Shown: positions 32,601 through 44,300 of the stretch, piece by piece | Layout of the letters: every line of letters begins with the position of its first letter | Position numbering within the stretch: the first letter of the stretch is position 1 | NCBI RefSeq assembly: GCF_030936135.1 | Contig: NC_082631.1 | Location: 738,721 to 802,720, forward strand | Source of the DNA: Gavia stellata | Taxonomy: Eukaryota > Chordata > Aves > Gaviiformes > Gaviidae | Direction of reading: 5' to 3' | Length of the DNA: 64,000 bases | Made by a program: the position numbers and the translations under genes | Notes under the pieces: model-generated | What the model saw: the letters and a program-made list of their open reading frames with translations, nothing else | Databases searched by the model: none | Told to the model about the DNA's origin: nothing

Positions 32601-35600
32601 GAGGTTCAGTTGGGACAGTTTGGGGCTCAGTGGAGCTGCTTTGGGGGTTCAGTTGGGCCAGCTTTTGGGGCTCAGCTGAGCCAGATTTTGGGGTTCAGCT
32701 GGGCCAGTTTTGGGGCTCAGCTGGGCTGATTTTAGGGCTCAGCTGGGACAGTTTTGGGGTCTCTGCTGAGCTGGTTTTGGGGCTCAGCTGGGCTGGTTTG
32801 GGGGTTCAGTTGGGCCAGTTTTGGGGCTCAGTGGAGCTGGTTTTGGGGCTCAGCTGGGCTGATTTTAGGGCTCAGTGGGGCAGTTTTTGGGGCTCAGCTG
32901 GGCTGGTTTTGGGGCTCAGTTGGAACCGTTTTGGGGCTCAGCTGGGCTGGTTTGGAGGTTCAGTTGGGACAGTTTTGGGGCTCAGTGGAGCTGCTTTGGG
33001 GGGTTCAGTTGGGCCAGCTTTTGGGGGTCAGCTGAGCCAGATTTTGGGGTTCAGCTGGGCCAGTTTTGGGGCTCAGCTGGGCTGATTTTAGGGCTCAGCT
33101 GGGACAGTTTTGGGGTCTCTGCTGAGCTGGTTTTGGGGCTCAGCTGGGCTGGTTTGGGGGTTCAGTTGGGCCAGTTTTGGGGCTCAGTGGAGCTGGTTTT
33201 GGGGCTCAGCTGGGCTGATTTTAGGGCTCAGTGGGGCAGTTTTTTGGGGCTCAGCTGGGCCGGTTTTGGGGCTCAGTGCAGCTGTTTTGAGGGCTAAGCT
33301 GGGCTGATTTTAGGGCTCAGTTGGGGCAGTTTTGGGGGCTCTGCTGAGCTGGTTTTGGGGCCTGACTAAGCTGATTTTGGGGCTCAGCTGGGCCGGTTTT
33401 GGGGCTCAGCTGAGCTGGTTTTGGGGCTCAGCTGGGACAGTTTTGGGGTCTCTGCTGAGCTGGTTTTGGGGCCTGACTAAGCTGATTTTGGGGCTCAGCT
33501 GGGCCGGTTTTGGGGCTCAGCTGAGCTGGTTTTGGGGCTCAGCTGGGACAGTTTTGGGGTCTCTGCTGAGCTGGTTTTGGGGCCTGACTAAGCTGGTTTT
33601 GGGGCTCAGCTGAGCCAGTTTTGGGGGCTGACTTAGCCAGTTGTGGGGCTCAGCAGAGCTGATTTTTGGGGATCAGCTGAGCCAGTTTGGAGGCTCAGCT
33701 GGGCTGGTATTGGGGCTCTGCTGAGCTGGTTTTTAGGGCTGATTTAGCTGGTTTTGGGGCTCAGCTGAGTTGGTTTTGGGGCTCAGCTGAGCCCGTTTTG
33801 GGGTTCAACAGCGCTGGGTTTTGGGGCCAAACCTGCCAGGTTTGGTGCCCAACCGAGCTGGTTTTAGGGCTGACCGAGACGGTTTTAGGCTGACCGAGCT
33901 GGTTTTTGATGCCTGACCGAGCCAGTTTTGGGGCTGATCGAGGCGGTTTTGGGTCACAGGTGCACAGCGGTGCGCAGAGCTGGTGAGCCGGGCCACGAAG
34001 CCGCTGGTGCTGGTGGGCAGCCAGGCCGTGCTGCCGCCCACGCCGGCCGAGGAGCTGCGGTGAGATGCTTCGGGGACGGATGAACTGGTTTGGGGACGGA
34101 TGAACTGGTTTGGGGAGAGATGAACCAGTCTGGGGATGGTGGAGCCAGTTTGGAGGCTGCTGAGCAGGTTTGGGGGCAGCTGAGATGGTGTGGGGACGGA
34201 TGAACTGGTTTGGGGACAGTTGAGCCGGGTTTGGGGATGGATCAGCCAATTTGGGGTCTGGTTAGATGGTTTGGGGACAGCTGAGCTGGTGTGGGGACGG
34301 ATGAACCGGTTTGGGGACAGTTGAGCCGGGTTTGGGACAGATCAGCCAATTTGGGGTCTGGTTAGATGGTTTGGGGATGGCTGAGCGGGTTTGGGGACAG
34401 CTGAGCCAGTTTGGGGACGGATGAACCGGTTTGGGGACAGTTGAGCCGGGTTTGGGGATGGATCAGCCAATTTGGGGTCTGGTGAGATGGTTTGGGGACA
34501 GTTGAGCTGGGTTTGGGGACGGCTGAGTGGGTTTGGGGACAGATGAACCGGTTTGGGGACAGTTGAGCCAGGTTTGGGGACGGATCAGCCAATTTGGGGT
34601 CTGGTTAGATGGTTTGGGGACGGCTGAGCCAGTTTGGGGACAGCTGAGCCAGTTTGGGGACAGATGAACCGGTTTGGGGACAGTTGAGCCGGGTTTGGGG
34701 ATGGATCAGCCAATTTGGGGACAGCTGAGCTGGTGTGGGGACAGCTGAGCCAGTTTGGGGACGGATGAACCGGTTTGGGGAAAAGTTGAGCCGGGTTTGG
34801 GGGTGGCTGAGCCACTTCGGGGATGGATCAGCCACTTTGGGGACAGATGAGCCAGATTTGGGCCTGACTGAGTGCGTTTTTGGGGCCAAACCGAGCCAGA
34901 TTTTGAGGCTAAACCAAGCCGGTTTGGGGCCCCAACTGCGCTGGTTTTGGGGCCAAACTAAGCCGGTTTGGGGCCCCAACTGCGCTGGTTTTGGGGCCAA
35001 ACTAAGCCGGTTTGGGGCCCCAACTGCGCTGGTTTTGGGGCCAAACTAAGCCGGTTTGGGGCCCCAACTGCGCTGGTTTTGGGGCCAAACTAAGCCGGTT
35101 TGGGGCCCCAACTGCGCTGGTTTTGGGGCCAAACTAAGCCGGTTTGGGGCCCCAACTGCGCTGGTTTTGGGGCCAAACTAAGCCGGTTTGGGGCCCCAAC
35201 TGCGCTGGTTTTGGGGGCCAAACTAAGCCGGTTTGGGGCCCCAGCTGCGCTGGTTTTGGGGCCAAACTAAGCCGGTTTGGGGGCCCCAGCTGCGCTGGTT
35301 TTGGGGCCAAACTAAGCCGGTTTGGGGCCCCAACTGCGCTGGTTTTGGGGCCAAACTAAGCCGGTTTGGGGGCCCCAACTGCGCTGGTTTTGGGGCCAAA
35401 CTAAGCCGGTTTGGGGCCCCAACTGAGCTGGTTTTGGGGCCAAACTAAGCCGGTTTGGGGCCCCAACTGCGCTGGTTTTGGGGCCAAACTAAGCCGGTTT
35501 GGGGCCCCAACTGCGCTGGTTTTGGGGCCAAACTAAGCTGGTTTGGGGCCCCAACTGAGCCGGTTTTGGCGCCAAATGGAGCCATTTTGGAGCCCGACTG

Positions 35601-38600
35601 AGCCGTTTTTGGTGCATGCTGACGCCCGCCTACCCGCAGCGCGGCGCTGGAAGCCCTGGGCATCCCCTGCTACCTGGGGGGGGGCGGCGCGGGGGCTTCT
35701 CCCCCCCGGCAGCCCCCTCCTCCTGCGCCAGAACCGCCGCGACGCCCTGCGCGATGCCGACCTGGTGCTGCTGGCAGGTACCGGGGATGGGGTGGGGTTA
35801 GGGGGACGCACCCGCCATGTCCCCGTCCCCATCCTGACACCTTGTGCGTGTCCCCAAGGTGCCGTCTGTGATTTTCGCCTCTCCTACGGGCGTCTTTTCG
35901 GGCGCCGCGCCGCCATCGTGGCTGTTAACCGGGACCGGACGCAGCTTCTCCGCAATTCCGATGTCTTCTGGAAACCCCGGCCCTGCCCGAAATGGGTCGT
36001 GTGGGGTTGTGACAAGTTGGGCGTTCTCGGCAGGCGACGCCGCCTCCTTCGTGGTGCGGTTGGCGCGGAGCCTGCGCGGCTACGCCTGCCCCAAGGACTG
36101 GGTGGAGGGGCTGCGCGAGGCCGATCGGAAAAAGGAGCAGGCTAATCGGTGAGCGCCTGCGGGATGGGGACAAGGACAGAGACAGGGCTGGGGATGAGGA
36201 TGGGGACAGGGATGGGCACAGGGACAGAGATAGGGATGAGGATGGGGACAAAGGACAGGGACAGGCACAGGGATGGGGACAGGGATGGGCACAGGCGTGG
36301 GGATGGGGATGGGGAGGACAGGGATGGGCGTGGGGACAGGCATGGGGACAGCGACAGGCATGAGGGTGGGGACAAAGGACAGGGACAGGCACAGGGATGG
36401 GGACAGGGGTGGGCACAAGTGTGGGGATGGGGACAGGTATGAGGATGGGGACAAAGCACAGGGACAGGCACAGGGATGGGCACAAGCGTGGGGACGGGCA
36501 TGAGGACAGGGACAGGCATGAGGATAGGGACAAACCACAGGGACAGGCACAAAGATGGGGACAGGCACAGGGATGGGGACAGGGATGTGCACAGGTGTGG
36601 GGACGGGGATGGGGACAAAGCCCAGGGACAGGCACAGAGACGGGGACAGGGATGGGGACAGGCATGGGGACAGGGACAGTTATGGAGATGGGGACAGGCA
36701 TGGGGACAGGGACAGGCACAGGGATGGGGACAGATGTGGGGACAGGGATGGGGACAGGCACGGGGATGGGGACAGGGGACAAGCACAGGGACCGGGATGG
36801 GGACAGGGAGGGACATGGATTGTCTGTTTACGGGGGGATCCCGGAGGAGGGATCCCCATTCCCAGTTTGGGGGGATCCCAGCCCATTTCCAACTGGGGGG
36901 GGGTCCCCATTCCCAGTCCTTGGGGGATCCCAGCCCGTTTCCAACTGGGAGAGGGTCCCCATTCCCAGTCCTTGGGTGCTCCCAGCCCATTTCCAACTGG
37001 GAGTGGGTCCCCATTCCCAGTCCTTGGGGGATCCCTGCCTATTTCCAGCTGGGAGTGGGTCCCCATTCCCAGTCATTGCGGGTTCCCAGCCCAATTTCAA
37101 CTGGGCCCCCCCCTCCATTTCTTTGGGGGATCCCACCCACCTCTTCCTTGCCCCGGGGGGGGGGTCTCCCCCAAACAGGGAGAAGGCAGCGACCCCCACC
37201 CCGCAACACCTGAACCCCCTGGACCTCCTGCACCGCCTGGATGCGCTGCTGCCCCCCGAGAGCCTCCTCGTAGCCGACGGGGGGGACTTCGTGGGCACCG
37301 CTGCCTACATCGTCCGTCCCCGCCGTCCCCTCGCCTGGCTAGACCCCGGTAAGGTCCCCCCCCACCCCGGGGCACGCTGTCACCGTAGAGGGGACACATA
37401 CGGGTGATGCCGCTGGCTGTTGTCTCCGCAGGAGCTTTCGGCACGTTGGGAGTCGGCGGAGGGTTCGCGCTCGGCGCCAAGCTCTGCCGTCCCGACGCGG
37501 AGGTACAGGGACGCGGTGGCCCGTGGGGATGGCGGCCACCGTGCCACCCGCGTGGCCTCATGGTGTTTGTCCCCTCCCTGGTGCCAGGTTTGGGTCCTCT
37601 ATGGTGATGGCTCGCTGGGCTACAGTTTGATGGAGTTCGACACCTTCGTGCGGCACAAGGTCAGGCAGCGCCGAAATTGGGGGAGGGGGGGGGGGGAAAC
37701 GGGGTCTTGTCCCCATCCTGTGGTGTCACCGGGGTGTGGTGGCCCTGTGGTTTGTCCCCTACAGACTCCTGTCATCGCACTGGTGGGCAATGACGCGTGC
37801 TGGAGCCAGATTGCCCGGGAGCAGGTGGCTTTGCTGGGCAGCAACGTGGCGTGTGGCCTTGAGTACCTGGGTGAGCACTGTCCCCCCTCTTTGTCCCCAG
37901 ATTTGGGGACACCCATGTGACCCCATGACATCCTGGGGTGGATTGAGCCATGTCTGGTGGCATCATGTCACCCTGGGGTAGATCAAACCATGCCTGGTGG
38001 CATCACGTCACCTTGGATCGAGCCATACCTAGTGACACTGTGTCACCCTGGGGTAGATTAAGCAGTGCCAGGTGTCACCATGTCACCCTGGGGTGGATCA
38101 GGCCATGCCTGGTGGCATCACGTCACCTTGGATCGAGCCATACCTAGTGACACTGTGTCACCCTGGGGTAGATTAAGCAGTGCCAGGTGTCACCATGTCA
38201 CCCTGGGGTGGATCAGGCCATGCCTGGTGGCATCACGTCACCTTGGATCGAGCCATACCTAGTGACACTGTGTCACCCTGGGGTAGATTAAGCAGTGCCA
38301 GGTGTCACCATGTCACCCTGGGGTGGATCAGGCCATGCCTGGTGGTGTCATGTCACCTTGGATCGAGCCATACCTAGTGACACTGTGTCACCCTGGGGTA
38401 GATTGAGCAGTGCCAGGTGTCACCATGTCACCCTGGGGTGGATCAGGCCATGCCCGGTGGTGTCACGTCACTCTGGGGTGGATCAGGCCATGCCTGGTAG
38501 CATCATGTCACCTTGGATTGAGCCATGCCCGGTGACACGGTGTCACCCTGGGGTAGATTGAGCAGTGCCAGGTGTCACCATGTCACCCTGGGGAGGATCA

Positions 38601-39195
38601 GGCCATGCCTGGTGGCATCGTGTCGCTTTGGGGACCATCAGGCCACAGTCAACAGTCACGTCACCTCCAGGGAGGATTAGACTCTGCCTGGTGGCACCGT
38701 GTCACCCTGGAGCAGGCCATGCCTGGTGGCATCATGTCACCCCAGATCAGGCCATGCCTGGTGGCACCGTGTCACCCTTGGGAGGATCAGGCCCTGCCTG
38801 GTGGCACTGTGTCACCCTGGGTCAGGCCATGTCTGGTGGCACCGTGTCACCCTGGGTCAGGCCATGTCTGGTGGCACCACGCCACCTCGGGGAGGATGGA
38901 GCTCGGTAGCCCAGTGTCACCCGTATCGAGCCATGCTTGGTGGCCCTGTATCACCCCAACATCAAGCCATTCCCATGGAGGTGACAGGGCCACCACCACT
39001 GTCCCCTCCCTTACAGACTACCACGCGGTGGCTGAAGCTCTGGGTGGCAAAGGCTTTGTGGTGGGTCGCCCGGACCACGAGCGGCTGGATGCTGTCCTCC
39101 GTGCCGCGCAGGATGCGTGCCGCCAAGGCCACCCCGTCCTCGTCAATGCCCTCATCGGCAAGACCAACTTCCGTGACGGCTCTATCTCTGTCTAA
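29699..39195 (+). CDS. ILVBL: ILVBL (2-hydroxyacyl-CoA lyase 2, acetolactate synthase-like), 5' half interrupted
   Basis: Thiamine-diphosphate enzyme of the ER membrane that cleaves 2-hydroxy fatty acyl-CoA. Exons: 29699-29813, 29945-30146, 31060-31187, 31293-31431, 31669-31779, 31884-31983, 33968-34059, 35640-35777, 35859-36148, 37179-37348, 37432-37502, 37588-37659, 37765-37870, 39017-39195. Matches: N-terminal hydrophobic anchor, [26 protein letters not shown] (with the conserved RHE glutamate), [25 protein letters not shown], the GDG...GND cofactor motif in exons 12-13 and the end [12 protein letters not shown]. Exons 10-14 are intact. Exons 1, 2 (two places), 5, 8 and 9 each need a one- or two-base length change, mostly in short homopolymers, to stay in frame. 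Because the pattern is clustered near the gap, local sequence error is more likely than decay, but a pseudogene is not excluded. Confidence 0.88.
30165..30920. repeat. Roughly 188-base tandem repeat in ILVBL intron 2
   Basis: Four copies starting near 30170, 30363, 30544 and 30738, each with 'agcaccttctcctgcccca' and 'gataatttggcagctccgg'. Confidence 0.85.
32120..33950. repeat. GGGGCTCAGCTGGGC minisatellite in ILVBL intron 6
   Basis: About 80 units of 20 to 22 bases ('ttttggggctcagctgggc'). A block of about 360 bases recurs (32340-32700 compared with 32705-33070), showing higher-order duplication. Confidence 0.9.
34060..35570. repeat. Two minisatellites in ILVBL intron 7
   Basis: From 34060 to 34860 units of 20 to 22 bases ('tttggggacagctgagcc'). 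From 34870 to 35570 a very homogeneous 44-base unit, 'ggggccccaactgcgctggt' plus 'tttggggccaaactaagccg', repeated about 15 times. Confidence 0.9.
36150..36825. repeat. GGGATGGGGACAGG repeat in ILVBL intron 9
   Basis: Short units of six to eight bases in higher-order blocks such as 'cacagggatggggacagg'. From 36870 to 37110 a 61-base unit with 'ggtccccattcccagtcctt' follows, four to five copies. Confidence 0.8.
37940..38900. repeat. Minisatellite of 115 bases in ILVBL intron 13
   Basis: Four near-identical 115-base copies from about 38020 to 38480 carry 'tcacgtcaccttggatcgag'. They are built from shorter units around 'gtcaccctggggtagat', which continue in degenerate form to about 38900. Confidence 0.9.
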
Positions 39196-39325
39196 GGACA
39201 GTGTCCCCAAAATGTCCCCACCGTGTCCCCAGCGGGGCGGGGGGACGATGACAGAGGAAACGGGTGGGTTTAGGTGACACCGGTGCTGCTCACCCAACCC
39301 AGGGGACAGCCACGTCCCCCCCAGC

Positions 39326-39331
39326 AATAAA
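39326..39331 (+). terminator. Polyadenylation signal of ILVBL
   Basis: AATAAA in 'cagcaataaagcagcacc', about 130 bases after the ILVBL stop. Confidence 0.7.
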
Positions 39332-39496
39332 GCAGCACCATGTGCCCACACCCGCCATCCTGTGCCATCGCTTTGGGTGCCAACACCGTGGGGACACCCC
39401 AAGTGACACTTTGGGGACTGTCACACCCCCCGCCTTGTTGAGACGGCGTCGCGCCAACACATGCACAAAGCCCGGCGGCGAGTGCAGCTTGTGTCA

Positions 39497-39502
39497 TTTA
39501 TT
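39497..39502 (-). terminator. Polyadenylation signal of SYDE1
   Basis: Minus-strand AATAAA (plus TTTATT in 'gtcatttattgctggtg'), facing the ILVBL signal about 170 bases away. It gives SYDE1 a 3' UTR of about 1.8 kb. A second minus-strand AATAAA near 39757 could be an earlier alternative. Confidence 0.5.
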
Positions 39503-40449
39503 GCTGGTGACGGTGACAAGGTGGTGGCGGGGCGAGGAGGGGGGGTCAGGCCACCCTGGGGGGGGGACAGGGGACAGCTCTGTCACCCCCCTGGCCCACC
39601 TGCACCCCCTGCCCGGGCGCTTTAACACTGGTGGCTCAGCCCGGCCGGGCCGGTGGTTTCACATTCAGCTGGTTCCTTTAAGGTTAATACTGAGCAAGGC
39701 TGGTTTTGGGGAGGGGGGGTATTTTGGGGAGCCCCCCCCCCGCTGTAACACTGGCAGTGGGTTTATTTTGGGGGTAAAAAGGGGGGTTTTTTGGTGCAGA
39801 CTGCGGTGACGGCATCCGCCATCCGTCCACGCACACACACGCACACGAAGCTTGAGTAATAAATAAAGCTCAGCGCTCCCGTACCGATAGCCCTCACCTT
39901 GAAGGGGGGGGGGGGGGGCTAAAATTGGGAGGGGGACCCCAGTGAGGGTTGGGGGGTGTCCCCGTTGCCACCCAGGCTGGGCGCGGGTGGCAGGAGGGAG
40001 CCCCATCGCCCTCCTCGGGGTGCACACGCAGCAGGGAAGGGGGTTTGGGGGAGCGTGGGGGGGGCAGCCCCCCCCACCAGCCTGAGCGGTGGAGGTCATG
40101 GACCCTTGTCAATATTTCCTAATACTGGTTTTGTTTTTTGGGGGGCAGCAGCCTGGGGGGGCCCCCCAGGGAAGGGAAAAGGGGGTGAACAGGCACTTGA
40201 GGGCAAAATTTGGCCATATAAAATAAAAAAAAAAGCCGAGCGGGAGGCACGGAGCCCCGCGTTCCTCCTCTGCCCCCCCCCCCCACAAAAAAAAAAACAC
40301 CGGGGGGGGTCAGAAACAAGAGCTGGGGCTGTTTTGGGGGTGCCCCCCCTTCTTACCGAAGGCAGTGTCGCCCTCACTGTTGGGGTCCCTCCTGCTCGGC
40401 GCTGTGCAAATCGAAGGCAACTAGAGGCAAGTGCTGCTTTTTTTGGTCG

Positions 40450-41300
40450 CTCTCGCACCGGCGTCAGCACCGGCGTCGGCATCGGTGTTGGCATCGGCAT
40501 CGGTACCGGTGTCGGTATTGGCACCGGTGTTGTCATTGTCTCTGGTATCAGCATCGGCGTTGGCATTGGCACCGGTGTTGGCATCGGTACTGGCGTCGAC
40601 ATCAGCACCAGTGTTGTTATTGTCCCTGGTATCGGCATCGGTGTCGGCATCAGGGTTGGCATCTTGTTATTGTCCCTGGTATCGGCATCGGTGTCGGCAT
40701 CAGGGTTGGCATCGGTACTGGTGTCGACATTGGCACTGCTGTTGTCATTGTCCCCACTATTGGCATCAGTACCGGCATCAGCACCGGTGTCGGCATCGGT
40801 GTTGGCATCGGCACCAGTGTCAATGTTGTCATTGTCCCCGATATCGGCATTGGTACCGGTGTCAGTGTTGGCGCCGGCATCAGCATCAGTACTGGTGTCG
40901 ACATTGGCACTGGTGTTGTCATTGTCCCCGGTATCGGCATTGGTACAGGTGTCAGCATCGGCACTGGTGTCGGCATTAGTGTTGGCATCGGCATAAGTAC
41001 TGATGTTGACATTGGCACTGGCGTTGTCATTGTCCCCAGTATCGGGATTGATAATGGTATCAGTACCGGTATCGGCATCAGTACTGGTGTCGGCATCGGT
41101 GTTGGCATCGGCACCGGCGTCAACTTTGTCATTGCCCCTGATAATCGGCGTCAGCACTGGCGTTGGCATCAGTGTTGACATCAGCATCAGTACTGGTGTT
41201 GACGTTGGCACCGGTATTGTCATTGTCCCCAGTATCGGCATTGATAACGGTATCAGCATCAGTACCGGTATCGGCGCTGGTATTGGCATTGGTATCGGCG
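40450..41300. repeat. GGCATCGGTACTGGTGTC minisatellite in SYDE1 3' UTR
   Basis: About 45 units of 18 bases ('ggcatcggtaccggtgtc') start within ten bases of the SYDE1 stop codon. Being a multiple of three it is open on both strands, giving Ile/Gly/Val or Asp/Thr/Asn translations. It ends just outside the coding exon. Confidence 0.9.
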
Positions 41301-41306
41301 TCGGTC

Positions 41307-44300
41307 TCACAGGCAGACGTTGATCTGCTTGGCGAGCTCCCGCTCGAGGTCGAGGATGAGCGCGTCGAAGTCCTTGAGGTTGAGGCGGGGGCCGAAGGGC
41401 GCCTCAGGCTCCTCGCCCAGGGTGAAATCGGCCATGAAGAGGGTCCGCCGGTGCGGGGACCGCCGCGCCGGCACCCCGGTCTCGCCGTCGCCGGCCGCCA
41501 CCTCGTCGTAGTCAGCATCGCCGGCCGTGCCGGGTACCAGTAGGAACTGGTGGTCGCAGATGCTCCAGTCGCCGGCATAGCGGTTGCTGGGGGGGCTCTC
41601 CGGTCCTCGGGGACGGTGACGGGCCACCACCGCGCTCTCCAGCAGGTCCAGTCGCAGTGGTGGCCCCCGTTGCTGCTGCGGGCAACCAGGCTGAACCCCC
41701 TCCTGAAGTTGGGGGGCCGGGGCTGAACGGGGGGCTGCAGAGGGAGTGGTAAAATGAGGGGGGGGTGTCACCGGAAGGATTGTTGGTATTGGGGGGGTGG
41801 GGGGGTGGGGAAATGGGGGGGCCACGGAGCTTTTGCTGGGAAAGGGGAGACCCCAGCTCAGCTGCTGGGAATGGCGGGGGCAGACCAGCAAGAAATGGGG
41901 GGACCCCAGAAGAGCTGTTGGATGTGGGGGGGCATGGACTGGCTGCCAGAAAAATGGGGGGACCCCCAGATGTTTTGCTGGAGATGGGGAGAACTGCTGG
42001 ATGGTGGAGGGGGTACGGAGCAGATATGTGGGGCTGTGGCCCACAGAGCAGCCACCAGAAAAGGCGGGGGGGACCCCAGGACGTTTGCTGGAGATGTGGG
42101 GGGGCCACGGTCCAGCCACCAGGAAGAGGGGGGGCCCCACGGCAGCCATGTGGGGGTCACGGACCCCTGGAGCAGCTGCTGGGGACGGTGGTACATGGGG
42201 GGGGGAGTCACAGCCCCCCTTCCAGGGCTGGGGAGCCCCCCAAGAGCAGCCATATGGGGGTCACGGACCCCTGGAGCAGCTGCTGGGGACAGTGGCACAT
42301 GGCGGGGGGGTCAGAGACCCCCAGATCAGATGTCACTGATGGTGACCCAGGTGGTGGCCGTGCCAAGAGCCCCCCCCAAAGTGTGGGGGGTGCAGATGTC
42401 CCCCCCCTACCCCGCTCACCCGGCCAGGCCTGCAGCAGGTAATGCAGCACCTCGATGTGCCTCTTGAAGTCAACGGCGCTGGCGATGTCCTCGCAGTGGG
42501 CGTAGCTGCGGTTGCCAGTGCCGGTTCCGGTGCCGGAGCGCCGGGGCTCCTGATTCTGGGTGAGCAGGACGGGTCCGAAGCAGACGGCGATGTTCTGCGA
42601 GTTCATGCGGTTGAAATCGTGGAAGGAGGCCACCAGGCTGAGGTGGTCCAGGAGCCGCGTCAGCGTGGCCTGGGGGACGAGGTGGCCTCAGTGGGGACGT
42701 CCTCTGATGCCACCCGGTTGTCCTACAGCCCTTCCCGAAACAGAGCCGAGGGGAATCACCCCAGGGGATTTGGCTGCGGGATGGTCCCTGATGTCACCGG
42801 GGCCAAGTCACACAGCTAATGCGGAGGTGTAAATAAATGCTTAGATAATGGGGGGGGATGTGAAGACCCCCCCAAAAAATGCTTGGGGGGGTTCTGAGAA
42901 AGGAGGTGACACGGGGACGTGCACCATTGCATGTGCCACAGATCGGTAAATAAGGACTGTCTGCAGCGGTGACTCGGGACGGGGGAGACCCCGGGGCTGA
43001 GTGGCAATGGGATCCCCCCCTAATCCCTTGCGGCGGCTGGGCACCCCCTTTTCGGCACCGGGCACCCACCTTCTCGACGTCGGGCAGGCAGTCGAGCAGG
43101 GTGACAGCGTCCCGCTCTCCCGGGGGGGTCCGAGGGGGTCGCTTGGCCATGGCCTCCAGCACGACGTGGTAGAGCGTGGGGGTGATGAGCGGCGTGGGCA
43201 GCTCTCGCAGGTAATCCTTGAGGATCCCTGCGGGCGAGGGGACGTGGGGGGGACATCAGCGCAGTCCCAGGGGGTGCATGGGGACTTGCGGAGCACCCCC
43301 CAGGGCAAGCACCTACCCGTGATGACGTTGATGTCGGGGTAGAGCTGCTCTGAGAGCGTCACGGCCGCGCTGTCCCTCTCGAAAGCGTCGCGAAGCTCCT
43401 TCTTGACGGCGGCCGAGCCGCAGAGCCGGTACAACCCCACCACCTGCAAACAGGGACGCCGTCACTGTGGTTCGGGGATGGGGGGGGTTTTCATCCAGCG
43501 CCGCTCCCCCCCGTAGCCGTCACCGTAAGTCCCTGCTCACCTTCAGCCCCCGTTTCTCTATCTCAGCCACGCATTTCTGGATGAGCAGGGGCACCTTGGT
43601 GGCCGTCTTCTCCCTCTCTACCAGCTGGCCCAGCTCCACGCCGAAGACACGGGCTTCCCGCTCACCGGGACTGTCCCATTGCTCCACCAAGGTGAATTTG
43701 GAGTAGAGGACACCGCGAGGTTGCAGCCGCACTGCCAGCTGCTGCGCCCGGCAACCTGCGGAGCCGAGCGATGCCGTTAACGAGGTGCCGAGTCGCCAAA
43801 CCCTAAACCGACCGCACCACCCGGCCGTACCTCTGAAGATGTGGGGCAGGACCACGGTGCCGTGGCAGCAAAGACGGTTGCGGCAGGAGGTGGGATCCCA
43901 GGAGAAGATGATCACCTTGAGGTGCTGGGCACCCTCCAGCTCCAGGTTGAAGGTGTGGTTGAGGCCGAGGAACGCCGTCTTGCAGGGCAGCAAAGCCGTG
44001 CGAGCCCGGTTGGTCGCATCCACCTGCAACACACAAAAAACCTCCCGGGCTTCGGCCCGTGGCGGCTTTAGGTCCCGCACACCGTGGAGGTGGACGCTGA
44101 CCAGCCCCGAGATGTGCTGCCCGCACCGCGGCGGCGTCTCCCCGCAACTGTAAGGGCGGAAAGCGCCCACGTCCAGCCCGTTTTCCCCATCCTCCGGCTC
44201 GGCACGTGCCCCGGCTTTAGCCAGCAGCTCCGGGGAGTCGCCGTCGCTCAAGTAGCCGCCTTTGCCAGCCGCTTTGGCTCGCGGCAGCCCCGGCTGTGAA

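Noticed and set aside
27160-38900. CRISPR-like regular spacing
   Set aside because: Units abut without unique spacers and the DNA is vertebrate.
40096-41310. Asp/Thr/Asn-rich open frame of about 400 codons joined to the end of SYDE1
   Set aside because: It is the 18-base repeat in the SYDE1 3' UTR read on the minus strand, downstream of the real stop.
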